Source: Spirosoma fluviale (GTDB taxonomy: Bacteria > Bacteroidota > Bacteroidia > Cytophagales > Spirosomataceae). Taken from it: a stretch of DNA of 64,000 bases. Made by a program: the position numbers and the translations under genes. Positions 1 to 11,171 of this stretch are shown piece after piece. The stretch covers positions 23,009 to 87,008 of the forward strand of contig CAMCXW010000004.1 of assembly GCA_945883625.1 (NCBI GenBank). The letters run 5' to 3'. The notes under the pieces were generated by a model, which saw nothing but the letters and a program-made list of their open reading frames with translations, searched no databases and was not told the DNA's origin. Numbering within the stretch: the stretch's first letter is position 1; each line of letters starts with the position of its first letter.

Positions 1-1
1 A

Positions 2-172
2 GAGACCTTGTATGTTGATTGCAAGGATGTTAATTTGCCGCATGGTGAATTGCTCGTGGATGATGTGTTGAATCGTACGGAAACGGCGATGACACAAGCA
101 CATTGTTTTTTATCAACTGAACTCGCATTAATTGCACAGAAAAACGCAACCAACATATCTATTAAATCATGA
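2..172 (+). CDS. 3' end of an upstream CDS, product unknown (truncated by window edge)
   Basis: Frame 2 is open from the window edge ([56 protein letters not shown]). It ends in an ATGA overlap with the next start codon. Confidence 0.6.
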   Translation, partial: ETLYVDCKDVNLPHGELLVDDVLNRTETAMTQAHCFLSTELALIAQKNATNISIKS

Positions 173-1545
173 AAAGGAGAAAATTTATCAATAATATAGC
201 CTTGGGTGCCGTGGGGACCCTTGGGTTTCCTACGATCGTTCCAGCACATGTGTTGGGTGGGAAAGATGCCCCAAGCAATAAGATTAATATCGGCCAAATA
301 GGCTGCGGTCGAATTGCACGTACGCATGATTTGCCGGGAACGTGGAAACATGAGAAGGCGCGCATCATGGCGGTGTGTGATTTGGACCGTCATCGGACGG
401 AGGAAACAAAGCAATTGGTTGAGGAATACTACACGAAAAAAACGGGTCAGTCGAATTACATCGATGTGAAGATGTATGATGATTACCGGGAGATGTTGTT
501 GAATAAGGATATCGATGCGGTGATGATTAGTACGCCGGACTTTTGGCATGCTCAGCCTGCGATGGAAGCAGCGATTGCGGGTAAAGATATTTATTTACAA
601 AAGCCTACTTCGTTGACGATTCATGAGGGGCGCCAACTCGCCAATGTGATTAAGAAAACGGGACGTATTTTACAGGTGGGAACACAGCAGCGGTCAACTT
701 CACAGTTTCGAATAGCGGCGGAATTAGTTCGCAATGGTCGGATTGGAAAATTGCACACGGTTAAGGTAGGCTTGCCAGGAGATCCCTCGGGGCCGCCGGC
801 GCCAGCGATGCCTGTGCCAAAAGGATTTAATTACGAGGCATGGTTGGGATCTACGCCCAATATGCCTTATACGGAAATTGCGGTGCATCCACAGAAGGGC
901 TATGACCGTCCGGGTTGGTTGCGCATGGAGCAGTTTGGTGCTGGTATGATTACGGGCTGGGGACAGCATCATTTTGATTCAGCAGCTTGGGGAATGGATA
1001 CGGAATACACGGGTCCGGTTACGATTGAGGCGTTGGCGGAATTCCCTAAATCTGGTTTGTGGAATGTGCATGGAGATTTTATGGCGAAAGCAGAATATGC
1101 GAATGGCGTAACGATGTACACTTCGGGAGGTTTTCCAAATGGTATTCGTTATGAAGGTTCAGAGGGATGGATATTTGTTTCGCGGGGAGATTATGCGGCG
1201 ACGCCTACAGATCCAACATCCAAAGTACGTTCGAAGGCTTTGGACGCGTCAGATCCTAAGATTTTAAGTTCTGTTATTGGGGAGAATGAAATTCATTTAT
1301 ATCATTCAGTAGACCAGCATGGCAATTGGCTTGATTGCATTGAGTCGCGGAAGGAGCCGATTTCGCCTATTGAGATTGGACACCGGGCTTGTACAGTTTG
1401 TTTAATTACGCATGTGGCGATGAAGGTGCCGCGTAAATTAACTTGGGATTCAAAGAAGGAGAACTTTGGGAACGATGCGGAGGCAAATGCCTGGTTGCGT
1501 CGCTCTCAACGGGCACCTTATGGAACTGATCGGGTAAAGTTCTAG
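169..1545 (+). CDS. Gfo/Idh/MocA family oxidoreductase with twin-arginine-like signal
   Basis: N-terminus [30 protein letters not shown], then Rossmann fold [11 protein letters not shown] and the EKP-like segment [19 protein letters not shown]. Confidence 0.9.
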   Translation: MKRRKFINNIALGAVGTLGFPTIVPAHVLGGKDAPSNKINIGQIGCGRIARTHDLPGTWKHEKARIMAVCDLDRHRTEETKQLVEEYYTKKTGQSNYIDVKMYDDYREMLLNKDIDAVMISTPDFWHAQPAMEAAIAGKDIYLQKPTSLTIHEGRQLANVIKKTGRILQVGTQQRSTSQFRIAAELVRNGRIGKLHTVKVGLPGDPSGPPAPAMPVPKGFNYEAWLGSTPNMPYTEIAVHPQKGYDRPGWLRMEQFGAGMITGWGQHHFDSAAWGMDTEYTGPVTIEALAEFPKSGLWNVHGDFMAKAEYANGVTMYTSGGFPNGIRYEGSEGWIFVSRGDYAATPTDPTSKVRSKALDASDPKILSSVIGENEIHLYHSVDQHGNWLDCIESRKEPISPIEIGHRACTVCLITHVAMKVPRKLTWDSKKENFGNDAEANAWLRRSQRAPYGTDRVKF

Positions 1546-2252
1546 ATTTTTTCTATCCTCCGAACGTTTTTGTTGATGGTGTCAGATTCCACGACACCAT
1601 CGCGTAAACGAATAATTCGGTGGGCATATTGGGCAATATCGTCTTCGTGGGTAACCATGACGATGGTATTGCCTTTTTTGTGCAATTGATCAAAGAGATC
1701 CATGATCTCGTAGGATGTTTTGGTATCTAGGTTACCTGTTGGCTCATCTGCCAATAGTATCGAAGGATCATTGACTAAGGCACGTGCAACGGCTACACGC
1801 TGTCTTTGTCCACCTGAAAGCTCGTTTGGCTTGTGAAGGGCGCGGTTTTCGAGTCCTACCCCTGCGAGTGTTTCCATGGCAATCCGGGTGCGTTCTGATT
1901 TGGAATAGCCGGCATAGATGAGTGGAAGGGCAACGTTTTCAAGGGCGGATTGACGGGGTAGTAAGTTAAAGGTTTGGAATACAAAACCAATTTCCTTGTT
2001 ACGAACTGCGGCTAATTCATTTTCTGACATGGTCGAAACGTCTTGGCCGTTTAAGATATAAGAACCGGTACTAGGAGTATCCAGGCAGCCGACGATATTC
2101 ATTAATGTGGATTTCCCTGAACCGGATGGACCCATGAACGCGACATATTCACCTTTATTTACCGAGATTGTGACGTCTTTGAGTGCGTCGATAATCTCTT
2201 CTCCCATCACGTAGCGTTTGGAAATATGGTTGGTCTCAATAATTTTTGTCAT
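1542..2252 (-). CDS. ABC transporter ATP-binding protein, MacB/LolD type
   Basis: Walker [10 protein letters not shown], signature [15 protein letters not shown], Walker [13 protein letters not shown]. Confidence 0.93.
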   Translation of the reverse strand: MTKIIETNHISKRYVMGEEIIDALKDVTISVNKGEYVAFMGPSGSGKSTLMNIVGCLDTPSTGSYILNGQDVSTMSENELAAVRNKEIGFVFQTFNLLPRQSALENVALPLIYAGYSKSERTRIAMETLAGVGLENRALHKPNELSGGQRQRVAVARALVNDPSILLADEPTGNLDTKTSYEIMDLFDQLHKKGNTIVMVTHEDDIAQYAHRIIRLRDGVVESDTINKNVRRIEKI

Positions 2253-2341
2253 GGTATCAGAAAAATTCGTATCAAAAATACGCGCTTCCGCTGATAAAGT
2301 GGGAATTTTTCGACGAAAGATATTTTGAGGGGATGAAGCGG

Positions 2342-2375
2342 TTGTAGGAAGGATAAGAGGTTTTACTTAGTTTTG
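2342..2375 (+). promoter_or_regulatory. Putative Bacteroidota promoter (TTG-N23-TAGTTTTG)
   Basis: TTG at 2342-2344 and TAnnTTTG at 2368-2375, only 5 nt before the ATG at 2381. Confidence 0.45.
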
Positions 2376-2380
2376 TTTCT

Positions 2381-3415
2381 ATGAAATACATTCCTGCGCT
2401 GGATGGCGTTCGTGCACTTGCGATTTTATTGGTGTTAGTTTACCATTGGTTTCCGGAGGGTCAAGGACTAAATATAATGCCAAATGGTCCGATCGGGGTG
2501 ACCTTGTTTTTTGTATTAAGTGGCTATTTGATTTCCAATATCTTGATGGAGCAGCAGACTTTAGGGACTTATGCGCGTTCCTTTAAGAATTTTGTAGTTC
2601 GTCGTGCTTTACGTATTTTCCCAATTTATTTTTTGGTGTTGATGGGATTGTTGGTTTTGCAACGATTTAATATTGTCTTGAATTCAGATTTTTATGATCA
2701 TCCTGAGTATTACTGGATGTATTTAGTTAATTATTGGATTGAGTTGCATGGGAATTGGGCAGATGTGCTATCGCCATATTGGTCTCTCTCGGTTGAGGAG
2801 CAGTTTTATTTAGTGTGGCCATTTTGCATGTTGTTTTTGGCTACGCGTTTTCGTGCTTATTTCTTATGGGTTACGGTTGTTTTTGGCGTGGTCTTCCGGT
2901 ATTTTTCCGTGCATGTTTATGGCGGGTTGGGGGTAAGTATGTTTTCATGTGTGGATACATTTGCCTGGGGGGCGCTGCTGGCTCATTACCTCCGAGATGG
3001 TCGGTCGGCAGAGGTTAAATTATGGATTAAGCGATTGCTAATTCCGGCGGCTTTTTGCTTTCTGATGGTATGTTTATGGTTTACCGATGTGGATTTAATG
3101 AAGCAATTATTCTTCCGTACGTTTACGTCGATGGTGTCTGTGGCACTGTTGTTTTATGCGATGCAGCCTGGGGTGATTTCGAAGTTCTTTTCGGTTCAGC
3201 CACTCCGTTTGATCGGCCAAATGTCTTATGGCCTATATTTGTATCACATGGTTGTGCCGGATGTTTTTTTCAAATTAGCAGGCCGAGCAGGGGTTTCGAT
3301 TCCAGAACTGCCCTATAATATTGTCCCATTAGTGGTGCTCAGTTTATCAGCTTATTTATCGTATCGTTTGATCGAATTACCTATTCAGGCGTTTAAACGC
3401 TATTTTGTAGCGTAA
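2381..3415 (+). CDS. Acyltransferase family 3 (OafA/YrhL-like) membrane protein
   Basis: N-terminal YIPALDGVRALAILLVLVYHWFP, SVEEQFYLVWP, many TM segments. Confidence 0.9.
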   Translation: MKYIPALDGVRALAILLVLVYHWFPEGQGLNIMPNGPIGVTLFFVLSGYLISNILMEQQTLGTYARSFKNFVVRRALRIFPIYFLVLMGLLVLQRFNIVLNSDFYDHPEYYWMYLVNYWIELHGNWADVLSPYWSLSVEEQFYLVWPFCMLFLATRFRAYFLWVTVVFGVVFRYFSVHVYGGLGVSMFSCVDTFAWGALLAHYLRDGRSAEVKLWIKRLLIPAAFCFLMVCLWFTDVDLMKQLFFRTFTSMVSVALLFYAMQPGVISKFFSVQPLRLIGQMSYGLYLYHMVVPDVFFKLAGRAGVSIPELPYNIVPLVVLSLSAYLSYRLIELPIQAFKRYFVA

Positions 3416-3468
3416 GATTATCAGTTTTTCGTAACGGAATTCGTGCGCAAATAAGTAACTTCGTGCGT

Positions 3469-3501
3469 AACGCTGCCGGGGTCGCAGACCCCGGCAGCGT
3501 T
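3469..3501. repeat. GC-rich palindrome, copy 1 (CGCTGCCGGGGTC-gca-GACCCCGGCAGCG)
   Basis: Perfect 13-bp arms (3471-3483 / 3487-3499) extended by AA/TT. The same arms recur at 15704-15732. Confidence 0.85.
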
Positions 3502-3512
3502 TACCCACCGCA

Positions 3513-3546
3513 CAAAAAAAAGCCCGAACTGTGAAGTTCGGGCTTT
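3513..3546. terminator. Bidirectional intrinsic terminator between acyltransferase and fusA
   Basis: AAGCCCGAAC (3520-3529) pairs with GTTCGGGCTT (3536-3545); A-tract on the left side. Confidence 0.8.
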
Positions 3547-3564
3547 GATTAATTTTTAAGATTA

Positions 3565-5658
3565 TTACAATCCCTTTGCTTTCTTAACTACTTCGTCTGC
3601 AATATTTTGCGGAACGAATTCATAGTGAGAGAACGTTAACGATGCCGTTGCACGTCCTGAAGACATCGTACGTAAATCTGTTACGTAACCGAATAATTCA
3701 GAAAGAGGCACATCAGCTTTCAAGATAACAGCTCCTTGACGCGAATCCATACCTTTCATGATACCGCGACGACGATTTAAGTCACCTGTGATCGGACCCG
3801 TATATTCGTCTGGAGTAACAACATCAACGGCCATAATAGGCTCCATTAGTTTCGCTCCTGCTTGCTTCGCTGCATCTTTATAACCCATACGTGCTGCTAA
3901 TTCAAAAGATAATGAATCTGAATCGACATCATGGTATGAACCGTGGAATAAACGTACTTTCATGGAATCCATTGGATATCCAGCCAAAGCACCTGTTTTC
4001 ATCGCTTCTTCGAAACCTTTTTGAACCGCTGGGATGAATTCACGCGGAATCACACCACCCACGATGTTATTTACGAATTCTAAACCTGGTTTGTCATCTT
4101 CTCTCGGTCCGATTTCAAACACAATATCTGCAAACTTACCACGACCACCTGATTGTTTCTTGTAAACCTCACGGTGTTCTGTCGTCTTAGTTAAAGACTC
4201 TTTGTAAGCTACTTGAGGAGCACCTTGGTTAACTTCTACCTTGAACTCACGACGCATACGGTCGATGATGATCTCTAAGTGAAGCTCACCCATACCCTTG
4301 ATGATAGTTTGACCAGTCTCTTCGTTAGATTCTACTTGAAGAGTTGGATCTTCTTCGATCAATTTAGTGATCGCTTTCGAGAAGTTATCTGCATCAGCCG
4401 CTTTCTTAGGCTCGATTGCATATCCGATAACCGGCTCTGGGAAGTCCATTGCTTCTAAAATGATTGGGTGTTTCTCATCAGAAAGGGTATCACCCGTTTT
4501 GATGTCTTTGAAACCTACTACCGCACCAATATCCCCAGCACCCAAACGATCAATTGCATTTTGCTTGTTGGCGTGCATCTGGAAGATACGAGAGATACGC
4601 TCCTTATTTCCTGAACGGTTGTTCAATACATAAGAACCTGAATCTAATTTACCTGAATACGCACGAATGAAACATAAACGACCTACGTAAGGGTCAGTTG
4701 CAATTTTAAATGCCAAAGCCGCGAAAGGCTCAGACTCACTTGGCTTACGCAAGATTTCAGCACCTGTATCTGGGTGTATTCCTTTAACGCCTTCTTTATC
4801 CATTGGAGATGGCAAGATTGCCATCACGTAATCTAACATTGTTTGAACACCTTTGTTTTTGAAAGATGATCCACAAAGCATTGGAACGATTTTCATCGAG
4901 ATTGTAGCTGCACGTAAAGCGGCTAAAATTTCATCTTCCGAGATAGATGCTGGATCTTCGAAGTATTTCTCCATCAAAGACTCATCAAACTCAGCTACTG
5001 CTTCTAATAATTTCTCACGGTATTCAGTCGCCTCTTCTAACATATCAGCTGGGATAGGCACCTCAGTGAATGTCATTCCTTTATCAGCTTCGTTCCAAAT
5101 GATTCCACGGAAGTTAACTAAGTCAACCACCCCTTCGAAACCTTCTTCAGCTCCGATTGGCAATTGAAGTGGCACTGCGTAGCTACCTAACATTTCTTTC
5201 ACTTGCTTACACACGTTTAAGAAATCAGCACCTGAACGGTCCATTTTGTTAACGAAACCGATACGCGCTACGTTGTAGTTATCTGCTAAGCGCCAGTTCG
5301 TTTCCGATTGAGGCTCCACACCGTCTACAGCAGAGAATAAAAATACTAGACCATCTAATACACGTAAAGAACGGTTTACCTCTACTGTAAAGTCAACGTG
5401 ACCTGGAGTATCGATAATGTTGATGTGGTAATCTTGATCGCGGTATTTCCAATCTACTGTCGTTGCAGCCGAAGTGATCGTGATACCACGCTCTTGCTCT
5501 TGCTCCATCCAGTCCATGGTTGCCGCACCATCGTGTACCTCACCAATTTTGTGGGAAACCCCTGCATAATACAGAATACGTTCCGTCGTGGTGGTTTTAC
5601 CAGCATCAATATGCGCAGCAATACCGATGTTTCTAGTGAATTTTAAATCGCGTGCCAT
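3565..5658 (-). CDS. fusA: Elongation factor G
   Basis: N-terminal [33 protein letters not shown]; full-length 697 aa with canonical EF-G motifs. Confidence 0.98.
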   Translation of the reverse strand: MARDLKFTRNIGIAAHIDAGKTTTTERILYYAGVSHKIGEVHDGAATMDWMEQEQERGITITSAATTVDWKYRDQDYHINIIDTPGHVDFTVEVNRSLRVLDGLVFLFSAVDGVEPQSETNWRLADNYNVARIGFVNKMDRSGADFLNVCKQVKEMLGSYAVPLQLPIGAEEGFEGVVDLVNFRGIIWNEADKGMTFTEVPIPADMLEEATEYREKLLEAVAEFDESLMEKYFEDPASISEDEILAALRAATISMKIVPMLCGSSFKNKGVQTMLDYVMAILPSPMDKEGVKGIHPDTGAEILRKPSESEPFAALAFKIATDPYVGRLCFIRAYSGKLDSGSYVLNNRSGNKERISRIFQMHANKQNAIDRLGAGDIGAVVGFKDIKTGDTLSDEKHPIILEAMDFPEPVIGYAIEPKKAADADNFSKAITKLIEEDPTLQVESNEETGQTIIKGMGELHLEIIIDRMRREFKVEVNQGAPQVAYKESLTKTTEHREVYKKQSGGRGKFADIVFEIGPREDDKPGLEFVNNIVGGVIPREFIPAVQKGFEEAMKTGALAGYPMDSMKVRLFHGSYHDVDSDSLSFELAARMGYKDAAKQAGAKLMEPIMAVDVVTPDEYTGPITGDLNRRRGIMKGMDSRQGAVILKADVPLSELFGYVTDLRTMSSGRATASLTFSHYEFVPQNIADEVVKKAKGL

Positions 5659-5792
5659 TTTTAAAGGTTAATTATGAAATGTTTTTTAAATCCAATTGCT
5701 ATTAATCAAGTACTTGGACAATGAATTGACTAGGTACTCGTTTAGGGGTGCAAAATTACTGAAACTTAATTAAATACAAAAATTTTTCTGAG

Positions 5793-6473
5793 ATGTTTAA
5801 AACCTTTTTACAATTGCTTTACCCAAAGCTTTGTTTTGCCTGCCAGGAGCCTCTATTCAGTAGCGAAGAATTTATCTGTACAACCTGTCGGATCGAACTT
5901 TCGCGTATTAAATTAGTTGAAAATACACCGAATTGGGTAAGGGCGAAGTTTGATGGGCTTATTGATTTTGAACATGCCAATGCCTTTTTTCATTTTATGC
6001 CGGGCAGTCGCGTGCAGCAACTCATGCATCAAATCAAATATAAAGGGGCCTCCGACCTTGGAATTTTTTTGGGGGTTTGGGCCGGGAGCGCATTGAAAAA
6101 GTCCCATTTTTATGACGAAGTAACTTGCCTCGTTGCCATCCCGCTTCATCCCAAACGCCTACAGGAACGTGGCTACAACCAAGCCGAGGTCATTGCAAAA
6201 GGGCTGGCCAATGCCTTATCTATTCCACTATATACGCAGGTACTCAAACGAATCTCGCAGTCTAATTCCCTTATCGGGTTAAACCGCGCCGCACGTTACG
6301 AAGAACTTGAAAATGTATTTGAAGTAACTGATGCAGCGAAAATCCGTGGTTCACATGTTCTGATCATCGACGATACCCTGACCACTGGAGCCACATTTTT
6401 GGCCGCGGCACAAAAAATTAGGGCTGCCGGAGCGACAAAAGTTTCCTTCTTCGCACTGGCAGCCCTTAAATAA
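5793..6473 (+). CDS. ComF family protein / amidophosphoribosyltransferase-like
   Basis: N-terminal Cys pairs (CFAC, CTTC), RGYNQAEVIAKGLA, PRPP motif VLIIDDTLTTGAT. Confidence 0.92.
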   Translation: MFKTFLQLLYPKLCFACQEPLFSSEEFICTTCRIELSRIKLVENTPNWVRAKFDGLIDFEHANAFFHFMPGSRVQQLMHQIKYKGASDLGIFLGVWAGSALKKSHFYDEVTCLVAIPLHPKRLQERGYNQAEVIAKGLANALSIPLYTQVLKRISQSNSLIGLNRAARYEELENVFEVTDAAKIRGSHVLIIDDTLTTGATFLAAAQKIRAAGATKVSFFALAALK

Positions 6474-6474
6474 A

Positions 6475-7752
6475 TTACTTATTCGTACCCGCAGAAATCA
6501 TCGCACAACGGAAACCAATGGTTGCTGTTGACGAATCTTCATCTAAATAACGACGCGTTCCTGGCGCCAACCAATAAGCTACGTCAGCCCATGATCCACC
6601 TTTGTAGACACGTACTTTATTCGTGATTAACGAGTTTTGATTTTTACTATCATACAAAGATGCCTTATCGTCTTTATCTGTCCGACGAACCGGATTCAAG
6701 TCATTGAAATCTTGAAACGATAATGGACGGTACAAATCTTGTACCCACTCATTCACATTACCAGCCATTTGGTATAAACCAAAATCGTTCGGGGAATACT
6801 TGTAAATCTCAGCCGTAATGATCGCTCCATCGTTTGATTTCCCTGCAATACCTGCATAGTCTCCACGTCCACGCTTGAAGTTGGCCAACATATTTCCACG
6901 ACCTTTCCCGGTAGACTCGCGCAACGAAGGACCATCCCAAGGATAAATTCGTTGATTTACCTGATTTTCATCTTGTTGCTGCGTCCCAATCATCGCTTTT
7001 GCCGCATATTCCCATTCTGCCTCTGTAGGTAAACGGTAAGACGGCAAAACACGCCCTGATTCAATTGTTAAGCGAGCTGGAGCTGCTGCACGCGTCGTAG
7101 CTGAAGCTGTTATCGCTGCCGCCGCTGCGCCTTTCTTTGGTTTCTTCTCTTTAGCTACAGGAACTGTCGCTAAATTATTATTAACCGCCGCCGTTCTCCA
7201 CACACAATAATCAGTCGATTGTTTCCAAGAAACACCCACTACTGGGTACATACGAAATCCTGGAAAACGTAAATATTGCTCAACATAGGGGTCATTAAAC
7301 GCTAAATCGTTTCGCCAAACAGTTGTATCTGGTAGCGCTGACTCGTAGAAATCTTGCGTTGAATCACGCTTAACAGCATTTAAATATTCCAAGTAATGCA
7401 CGTTGGCAATTTCAGTTTCATCCATATAGAATGATTGAACTGAGACCGTGCGCTCTATATTATCATGAATTCCCATGATGTCTTCCTCCAAAGAGCCCAT
7501 CGTAAACCGACCACCCTCAATGAAGACCAAGTTCGGTCCGGTTAATTGACCTGTGAATTTTTTGTCAACCTGGAAACCACCCTTTTGATTATACGCCAAC
7601 CCCGTGGCTGTGGATGAATTTCCAATGTTGATACTGTTCGGTTTCCCGCCAGAAAGACCACCTTTTAATCCATTCTTCAAGCCATTTGGGCAGGAAGTTA
7701 GTAGTAGTACGCTAGCACAAAGGCTAAGTGCAATTTTTAATTTAGCAATCAT
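6475..7752 (-). CDS. gldJ: Gliding motility lipoprotein GldJ-like (SUMF1/FGE-sulfatase domain)
   Basis: Lipoprotein signal LLLTSCPNG; LVFIEGGRFTMGSLEEDIMG, SFYMDETEIANVHYLEYL, ALPDTTVWRNDLAFNDPYVEQYLRFPGF, C-terminal FRCAM. The pattern is that of GldJ. Confidence 0.82.
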   Translation of the reverse strand: MIAKLKIALSLCASVLLLTSCPNGLKNGLKGGLSGGKPNSINIGNSSTATGLAYNQKGGFQVDKKFTGQLTGPNLVFIEGGRFTMGSLEEDIMGIHDNIERTVSVQSFYMDETEIANVHYLEYLNAVKRDSTQDFYESALPDTTVWRNDLAFNDPYVEQYLRFPGFRMYPVVGVSWKQSTDYCVWRTAAVNNNLATVPVAKEKKPKKGAAAAAITASATTRAAAPARLTIESGRVLPSYRLPTEAEWEYAAKAMIGTQQQDENQVNQRIYPWDGPSLRESTGKGRGNMLANFKRGRGDYAGIAGKSNDGAIITAEIYKYSPNDFGLYQMAGNVNEWVQDLYRPLSFQDFNDLNPVRRTDKDDKASLYDSKNQNSLITNKVRVYKGGSWADVAYWLAPGTRRYLDEDSSTATIGFRCAMISAGTNK

Positions 7753-7815
7753 TTAGATTCTTTTTCGTAAGAATTTGAAAAGCAAAGGTATGAAAATCAA
7801 ACAAAATGCTCAATG

Positions 7816-10800
7816 CTATCCTAAAATATCCACTAAAATAGTATTTAATTCTGGGATCGTATGCACTTTATCAAGTTGTAAAATCATTTTACCTGATTTT
7901 TCCCGCAATTGACATTGTCCTTTTTTCGAGTTAACAAACTGAATAATCCGAACAACAATATCTTGTGGAATATCCGTTGAAACGAAATAAAGCTTCAACA
8001 TATTGTTCTTGAATAGTATTTTTTCTACCCGAAGTGCCTGCGCTTTCCAACGGCATCGCACTAATTCGGTCATATCACGTACTTCGTTTGGCATTTGCCC
8101 AAAACGATCTTCCATTTCAAAGACAAACGTTCCCAATTCCGCTTCGTTGTCTAATTCATCCAAGCGCGTATACAAGGCTAAGCGCTCAGAAATACTTTGG
8201 ACATATTCCTCTGGAATCAATACACGCAAGTCGGTTTCAATCTGACAATCTACCGTTAACGCCTCCGCAATTTGGGCCAGATCTGTTTCAAATAAGGCAC
8301 GGAATTCTGTTTCTTTTAGCTCCTGAACCGCCTCATCCAAAATTTTATGGTACATGTCGTAGCCCAAATCATTGATAAATCCACTCTGTTCCGCCCCCAA
8401 TAAATTACCCGCCCCACGAATATCTAAATCCCGCATCGCAACCTTGATGCCATCACCTAAATCAGTGAATTCCTCCAAAGCACTGAGGCGTTTACGTGCA
8501 TCGCTTGTTAAATTTGCCAGCGATGGGGTCACTAAATAACAGTATGCTTTTTTGTTTGACCGACCTACCCGACCGCGCATTTGATGCAAATCAGATAGAC
8601 CAAAATGATTGGCATTAATAATAAAAATTGTATTCGCATTGGGAATATCTAGTCCCGATTCGATGATATTGGTGGCAACAAGCACATCATAATTCCCTTC
8701 GATAAAATCCATCATGATTTTTTCTAGTTTATCCCCGTCCATTTGGCCGTGTGCTACGCCAATTTTCGCATCAGGAACTAAACGTAAAATTCGATTCGCC
8801 GCACTTTCTAGTTCATTAATTCGATTGTGAACGATAAATACTTGTCCTCCACGCGCTAATTCATCCCGAACAGCATCACGTAGAAGCTCGTCTGTCATTA
8901 CCACCAACTTCGTTTCGACGGGTTGTCGGTTCGGAGGGGGAGTCGCAATAATCGATAAATCACGTGCGCCCATCAGCGAGAAATGTAGGGTCCTCGGAAT
9001 AGGTGTCGCTGTCAATGTCAGCACATCCACATCCACACGCATTTCTTTCAAACGATCTTTAACCTTTACACCAAACTTTTGCTCTTCATCAATAATCATG
9101 AGGCCCAAGTTTTTGAAAACGACGTCCTTATTGACCAAACGGTGTGTACCAATTAATATATCTGTTTGGCCATTCGCGACGCGCTCTAACGTTTCCTTGA
9201 TCTGTTTCGCCGATTTGAAACGATTCACATATTCTACTTTGCATGGAAATGCGGCAAGACGATCATGGAATGTCCGATAATGCTGCATTGCTAATACAGT
9301 CGTAGGCACTAAAACGGCTACTTGCTTTGAATCAGCTACTGCCTTGAAAGCTGCCCGAATCGCAATTTCAGTCTTACCAAATCCCACATCGCCACAGACC
9401 AAGCGGTCCATCGGATGCGGTTTTTCCATATCTATTTTGACATCGGCTGTTGCTTTTGCTTGATCCGGCGTGTCCTCATATAAAAAGGAAGATTCAAGTT
9501 CTGCTTGTAAATAGGTGTCACGCGAAAAGGCGAAACCTGGGGCATTTTTTCGTTTGGCATACAACGTAATCAGTTCCTTCGCAATATCCCTAACTTGCTT
9601 TTTTACCCGCGATTTTTTGTTATCCCATTCGGGCGAACCTAATTTAGACATGGTGGGAGGAGCTCCCTCTTTGCCGGAATATTTGGAAATCTTGTGTAGC
9701 GAATGAATGGACACCGACAACACATCGTCGTCGCGGTAGATCAGCCGGATGACTTCTTGTTCCCCATTCGACGTGTCGATTAAGTTCAATCCCGCAAAAC
9801 GACCAATACCATAATCAACGTGTGTCACGAAATCCCCCACTTGAAGTGATCGTAATTCCTTCAGCGTTAAAGCCTTACTTTTTGAAAATTTATTTTTTTC
9901 TTTTGAGCGGTTAAAGCGGTCAAATAACTGATGATCTGGATAAAAAGCTACTTGCGTTTGGGTATCGATATAACCCTCTCGTAAGGAAATTTGCAAGGGT
10001 TTAAATTGGATACTCGTATTAATCTCATTGAAAATCACATCCAAGCGTTCCAGTTGGCGAGGAGATTCCGAACAGATAATGTTTTGAATACCAACTGTTT
10101 GATTATCCAAAAGGGCGCCTGCTAAGCGTTCAAAATCTTTCTGAAAAGCCCCCGGATTCTTGGCCGGATAAGCAATTACTTCGGCTTGTTTTAAGTGAGA
10201 TCTCTTGCCAAATTCGACACAAACATATTCCTGAAGATGTTTTTTTGTCGTCTTTACGGTCTCCCATCTTTCCTCAGGTTTATTCAATACATTGATGTCT
10301 GAGCTGCTATTCGCATCATATTCCGCTTGGCCTTTGTCGAAATACTGCTCAATGACATCCATCAAAATGGAATGATCTTTGATCCAAATTTTGGTCTTTT
10401 CAGGTAGAAAGGTAAAGAATGATTCGCGTGTCTCTTGGACCAATTTTGTTTGCACATCCGGGATGAGGTGCATGGCGGACACCGACTGTATCGAAAGCTG
10501 GGTTTCGGGATGAAATGTCCGAATGCTGTCTACTTCATCGCCAAAAAAATCGATGCGGTATGGGTATTCAGCCGCATAGGAAAATACGTCGAGGATACCA
10601 CCGCGAACGGAATATTGCCCAGCCTCATACACAAAATCAGTCCGTTCGAAGTCATATTCGTTGAGCGTTTCAGCTACGAAATTTCGGTCGATTTTATCGC
10701 CAACGCGAATGGATAATGTATTTTTAACTAAGGATTTTCGGTTGATGACTTTTTCCGTCATGGCCTCGGGATAAGAGACGATAACTAAGGTTTGGCCTGA

Positions 10801-11148
10801 ATAATTACTGAGCACATTTAATACTTCAGCGCGCATGAGCACATTGGCATTATCGACCTCTTCCCATACATAGGGCTTTTTGTGCGACATGGGAAATAAA
10901 ATGACCGCCGCGTCACCCATCAATGATTGCAAGTCATTTAAAATGTATTGTGCTTCTTCTTTTCCTTCACAAATAACAAGATATGGAGTTTTTTCTGGGA
11001 GAGTTGCCGCCATCAAAACCGTGTCCAATGCGCCACAAAGACCTTTAATGTGAAAAGATTGTCCTGGTTTTGCGTGTTGGATTTGTTCTGAAATGTGTTG
11101 AACAATACCGTCAGACTTGTAAATGGCAAGGAACTCTTTAACAATCAT
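7816..11148 (-). CDS. mfd: Transcription-repair coupling factor
   Basis: 1110 aa; CarD-like RID (GDFVTHVDYGIGRFAG), helicase motifs VCGDVGFGKTEIAIRAAF, DEEQKFGV, TATPIPRTL, QMRGRVGRS. Confidence 0.97.
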   Translation of the reverse strand: MIVKEFLAIYKSDGIVQHISEQIQHAKPGQSFHIKGLCGALDTVLMAATLPEKTPYLVICEGKEEAQYILNDLQSLMGDAAVILFPMSHKKPYVWEEVDNANVLMRAEVLNVLSNYSGQTLVIVSYPEAMTEKVINRKSLVKNTLSIRVGDKIDRNFVAETLNEYDFERTDFVYEAGQYSVRGGILDVFSYAAEYPYRIDFFGDEVDSIRTFHPETQLSIQSVSAMHLIPDVQTKLVQETRESFFTFLPEKTKIWIKDHSILMDVIEQYFDKGQAEYDANSSSDINVLNKPEERWETVKTTKKHLQEYVCVEFGKRSHLKQAEVIAYPAKNPGAFQKDFERLAGALLDNQTVGIQNIICSESPRQLERLDVIFNEINTSIQFKPLQISLREGYIDTQTQVAFYPDHQLFDRFNRSKEKNKFSKSKALTLKELRSLQVGDFVTHVDYGIGRFAGLNLIDTSNGEQEVIRLIYRDDDVLSVSIHSLHKISKYSGKEGAPPTMSKLGSPEWDNKKSRVKKQVRDIAKELITLYAKRKNAPGFAFSRDTYLQAELESSFLYEDTPDQAKATADVKIDMEKPHPMDRLVCGDVGFGKTEIAIRAAFKAVADSKQVAVLVPTTVLAMQHYRTFHDRLAAFPCKVEYVNRFKSAKQIKETLERVANGQTDILIGTHRLVNKDVVFKNLGLMIIDEEQKFGVKVKDRLKEMRVDVDVLTLTATPIPRTLHFSLMGARDLSIIATPPPNRQPVETKLVVMTDELLRDAVRDELARGGQVFIVHNRINELESAANRILRLVPDAKIGVAHGQMDGDKLEKIMMDFIEGNYDVLVATNIIESGLDIPNANTIFIINANHFGLSDLHQMRGRVGRSNKKAYCYLVTPSLANLTSDARKRLSALEEFTDLGDGIKVAMRDLDIRGAGNLLGAEQSGFINDLGYDMYHKILDEAVQELKETEFRALFETDLAQIAEALTVDCQIETDLRVLIPEEYVQSISERLALYTRLDELDNEAELGTFVFEMEDRFGQMPNEVRDMTELVRCRWKAQALRVEKILFKNNMLKLYFVSTDIPQDIVVRIIQFVNSKKGQCQLREKSGKMILQLDKVHTIPELNTILVDILG

Positions 11149-11171
11149 ATGGATCTAAACCTTCGAATGGC

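Noticed and set aside
1542-2252. Considered as the missing CcmA for the ccm block.
   Set aside because: Its signature and length fit MacB/LolD-type ATPases better than CcmA, and it is more than 40 kb from ccmB.
2815-3318. ORFs 2815..3018 and 3055..3318 in another frame of the acyltransferase.
   Set aside because: Contained entirely within a well supported CDS; low-complexity translations with no start signals.
4367-5646. Plus-strand ORFs 4367..4633, 4853..5167 and 5398..5646 opposite fusA.
   Set aside because: Shadow ORFs of the highly biased fusA coding sequence; no domain motifs.
8003-10716. Several antisense ORFs inside mfd (8003..8245, 8034..8375, 9098..9280, 9515..9706, 10435..10716).
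   Set aside because: They lie opposite a strongly conserved mfd frame and their translations show no recognisable family.
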